From Halobacillus litoralis (GTDB lineage Bacteria; Bacillota; Bacilli; Bacillales; Halobacillaceae): 64,000 nt of DNA. This document shows, piece after piece, positions 62,245-64,000 of this stretch. The notes below the pieces were generated by a model. The model saw only the letters and a program-made list of their open reading frames with translations, was not told where the DNA came from and searched no databases. Where the stretch lies: contig NZ_CP129016.1 of the NCBI RefSeq assembly GCF_020524085.2, forward strand, positions 3,280,001-3,344,000. The letters run 5' to 3'. Numbering within the stretch: the stretch's first letter is position 1; every line of letters begins with the position of its first letter. The position numbers and the translations under genes are program-made.

Positions 62245-63369
62245 ATGAGTACGAACATGAAGCTTCAGGCGCTTATCCCATCTTATGACCCGTGGGAAGC
62301 GTATATGGACGTGGAAGAACACGGAAAAATGACGTTATCGAATATTGAATTTACGACGACGACGCTCTGCAACATGCGTTGTGAGCACTGTGCGGTCGGA
62401 TATACGCTCGGAGCAAAGGATCCCGAGGCTCTGCCGATGGACCTGCTCAGGAAGCGTCTCGATGAAATCCCTCACCTCAGGACGCTGAGCATCACGGGCG
62501 GAGAACCGATGATGTCTAAGAAATCAGTAGAAAATTATGTGGTTCCTCTGCTGAAATACGCCCATGAACGCGGAGTGCGGACACAAATCAACTCGAACTT
62601 GACGCTTCCTTATGAGCGTTACATCCCGATCATTCCTTATTTGGACGTTTTACATATTTCCCACAACTGGGGAACGATCGAAGAATTTATCCATACTGGG
62701 TTTGCCCGTATGGAACGAAAACCCTCCGAAGAAAACCGTAAGAAATTCTTTGATCGTATGGTGGAAAATTCGCAGCGGCTTTCTGAAGAAGGCGTGATGG
62801 TTTCAGCAGAAACGATGCTCAACCGTCGTACGTTCCCTTACCTTGAATCCATCCATGATCATGTCAAAGAAATGAAGTGTGCGCGCCACGAGATTCACCC
62901 GATGTATCCCGTGGATTTTGCCAGCAGCTTAGAGACGTTGAGCCTGGAACAAATGCGGGAAGGCATCAACCGGCTTCTTGACCATCGGGATGACAACATG
63001 TGGATGTTGTTTGGAACACTGCCGTACTATCCATGCAGTTCTTCCCCAGACGATCTCGATATGCTGAAGCGCCTGTACAGCGAAAAAAATGTGACGGTAA
63101 GAAACGATCCGGACGGGCGCTCCCGCCTGAACGTGAACATCTTCTCAGGTGATATTATCGTGACAGACTTCGGCGACGAGCCCGGCCTCGGAAACATTCA
63201 AGACACGAAACTTGGCGATGCCTATGAAAACTGGCTGTCTACCAAAACGGCGCAGAGTCTCAACTGCCACTGCCCTGCTGTGAAGTGCCTCGGTCCGAAT
63301 GTGCTTGTGAAGAACACGTACTATGAAGGGGTCGATTTCCAAAAACGGAAAACGAACATTACGTTATAA
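62245..63369 (+). CDS. yfkAB: Radical SAM protein YfkAB
   Basis: 374 residues. Radical-SAM cluster motif CxxxCxxC in TLCNMRCEHCAVGYTLG, SAM-binding SITGGEPMMS, and the C-terminal CxCxxxxC motif CHCPAVKC that names the YfkAB family. Conserved start SYDPWEAYMDVEEHG. Function unknown; such proteins modify peptides or other molecules. I chose the ATG at 62245, with AAAGGAAG about 13 bases ahead; upstream the frame is open but unlike the family. Confidence 0.92.
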   Translation: MSTNMKLQALIPSYDPWEAYMDVEEHGKMTLSNIEFTTTTLCNMRCEHCAVGYTLGAKDPEALPMDLLRKRLDEIPHLRTLSITGGEPMMSKKSVENYVVPLLKYAHERGVRTQINSNLTLPYERYIPIIPYLDVLHISHNWGTIEEFIHTGFARMERKPSEENRKKFFDRMVENSQRLSEEGVMVSAETMLNRRTFPYLESIHDHVKEMKCARHEIHPMYPVDFASSLETLSLEQMREGINRLLDHRDDNMWMLFGTLPYYPCSSSPDDLDMLKRLYSEKNVTVRNDPDGRSRLNVNIFSGDIIVTDFGDEPGLGNIQDTKLGDAYENWLSTKTAQSLNCHCPAVKCLGPNVLVKNTYYEGVDFQKRKTNITL

Positions 63370-63387
63370 AGTAGAAAGGAGACCGCC

Positions 63388-63969
63388 ATGCCGACCCTTA
63401 CTTTCGGAAACAAAACCATAGCTTATACGGTAGAGAGGCAAGACGTCTCTTTTATTAAGATCTACCTCGATGATTTGAATGGAGTAAAAGTGACCGTATC
63501 CCATCATAAAGAGGAAGCGAAAATCCAAGCTTTTGTTGAGAAGAAAGCGGACTGGATCCTGGAAAAATGGCAGCATACGCACGAAGATTTATACGCCGTT
63601 GATGCTCTTACTGCTTCCGAAAACGAAAAGATCGCTTACCTTGGCCGCTCCTATCGGCTGAAGATCGACCATCAGGATGAAGTCCGCTTCGCTTTTCAAA
63701 AAGGAACCTTCCTTTTTGCTTATCCTGAAAAATGGACAGAGGAAGAAGCGAACGAACACCTTCGATCAGAGGTGAACGATTGGCTATTCCGTAAGGCCAG
63801 TGAAAAATTTGCGACGCTGTCCGATTGGCAAATCCACGCAGAAGAAGACCAGTTGAAGCTTGGAATGAAAGAGGATGACCACGTTCATCTCAACTGGCGT
63901 CTGATCCAGAGGTCCAAACAGAAGATCCAAGAAACCATCGAAGATCTTATCCATGAAAAAACGTGTTAA
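63388..63969 (+). CDS. YgjP/DUF45-like protein lacking the HExxH motif
   Basis: 193 residues. N-terminal part resembles YgjP-like M48 metallopeptidases (IAYTVERQDVSFIKIYLDDL, VEKKADWILEKWQ, YLGRSYRLKI), and the later VHLNWRLIQRSKQKIQETIE matches the block just before the metal site. In the family HELAH follows and then another 40 residues; here the sequence is EDLIHEKTC and stops. So it is short and lacks the zinc site, and may be inactive or have changed role. AAAGGAG precedes the ATG. Confidence 0.65.
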   Translation: MPTLTFGNKTIAYTVERQDVSFIKIYLDDLNGVKVTVSHHKEEAKIQAFVEKKADWILEKWQHTHEDLYAVDALTASENEKIAYLGRSYRLKIDHQDEVRFAFQKGTFLFAYPEKWTEEEANEHLRSEVNDWLFRKASEKFATLSDWQIHAEEDQLKLGMKEDDHVHLNWRLIQRSKQKIQETIEDLIHEKTC

Positions 63970-63970
63970 C

Positions 63971-64000
63971 AAAAAATGCCCAACAGGCCAATACCTGTTG
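63971..64000 (+). terminator. Terminator cut by the window edge
   Basis: Six A, then TGCCCAACAGG and CCTGTTG at the last base: the left arm and first part of the right arm of a terminator hairpin. The T-run should follow outside the window. Confidence 0.6.

Noticed and set aside
1..64000. tRNA, rRNA or T-box elements
   Set aside because: I looked for CCA-ended cloverleaf patterns, rRNA conserved stretches and T-box AGGGTGG motifs and found none that hold up.

Overview
The window is a chromosomal segment of a low-to-moderate-GC, endospore-former-type Firmicute in Bacillaceae. Halobacillus or a close halophilic relative is my best guess. The grounds are strong AGGAGG ribosome sites, GTG/TTG starts, acidic proteins, Bacillus-type families (YhdN/GS69, YfkAB, LutABC, FdhF with YrhD, PpaC) and a stand-alone glutamine synthetase of the kind linked to salt-dependent solute synthesis in Halobacillus. 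I saw no rRNA, tRNA, CRISPR array, prophage or insertion-sequence transposase.

Layout. 1-11 kb: CorA (cut by the edge), a GNAT acetyltransferase, Mn-dependent pyrophosphatase, glnA behind a GlnR/TnrA-like box, a lipoprotein with a dihydroorotate-dehydrogenase-like/membrane fusion, an RsgA-type GTPase behind a short leader ORF with competing hairpins, and a DrrAB-type ABC exporter. 11-22 kb: lipoprotein/NfrA/sirtuin operon, Na+/H+ antiporter, S13 D-Ala-D-Ala carboxypeptidase, a poly-gamma-glutamate-hydrolase-like protein, a two-component system beside a secreted repeat protein. 22-28 kb: VanW, DUF4256, a peroxiredoxin and a DsrE-rhodanese-TusA sulfur-relay set, a purine permease behind a guanine-type riboswitch, a formaldehyde dehydrogenase remnant, DinB. 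28-34.3 kb: a linear azol(in)e-containing peptide (LAP/TOMM) cluster on the minus strand. 35-44 kb: mixed housekeeping and accessory genes, including an orphan siderophore-type ATPase with a Fur-like box, penicillin acylase family protein and YhdN with a sigma-B-like promoter. 44-56 kb: formate dehydrogenase (fdhD-fdhF-DUF1641), an ArsR-controlled MFS gene, and a complete lactate-use locus (lctP-lutR-lutABC). 56-64 kb: DUF1028, a phospholipase-D protein, a thiamine transporter behind a TPP riboswitch, an esterase, a short-chain dehydrogenase, YfkAB and a YgjP-like protein.

Main system. The LAP cluster has a heterocycloanthracin/sonorensin-like precursor whose 98 residues end in 17 cysteines spaced exactly every third residue. 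It is followed by a ThiF/E1-like maturation protein, a YcaO cyclodehydratase ending in a proline-rich PxPxPxP tail, and a tandem SagB-type dehydrogenase. The E1-like gene is split by a one-base frameshift in a nine-T run, so the cluster may be inactive, phase-variable, or misassembled. Two other genes (MFS, SDR) also carry single-base frameshifts, so sequence error must be excluded first.

A family of about 120-210 bp palindromic repeats occurs at six or more intergenic sites. Several operators come in pairs that tie a regulator to its neighbours (LutR-like, ArsR-like, and an unknown TTGAAAC palindrome).
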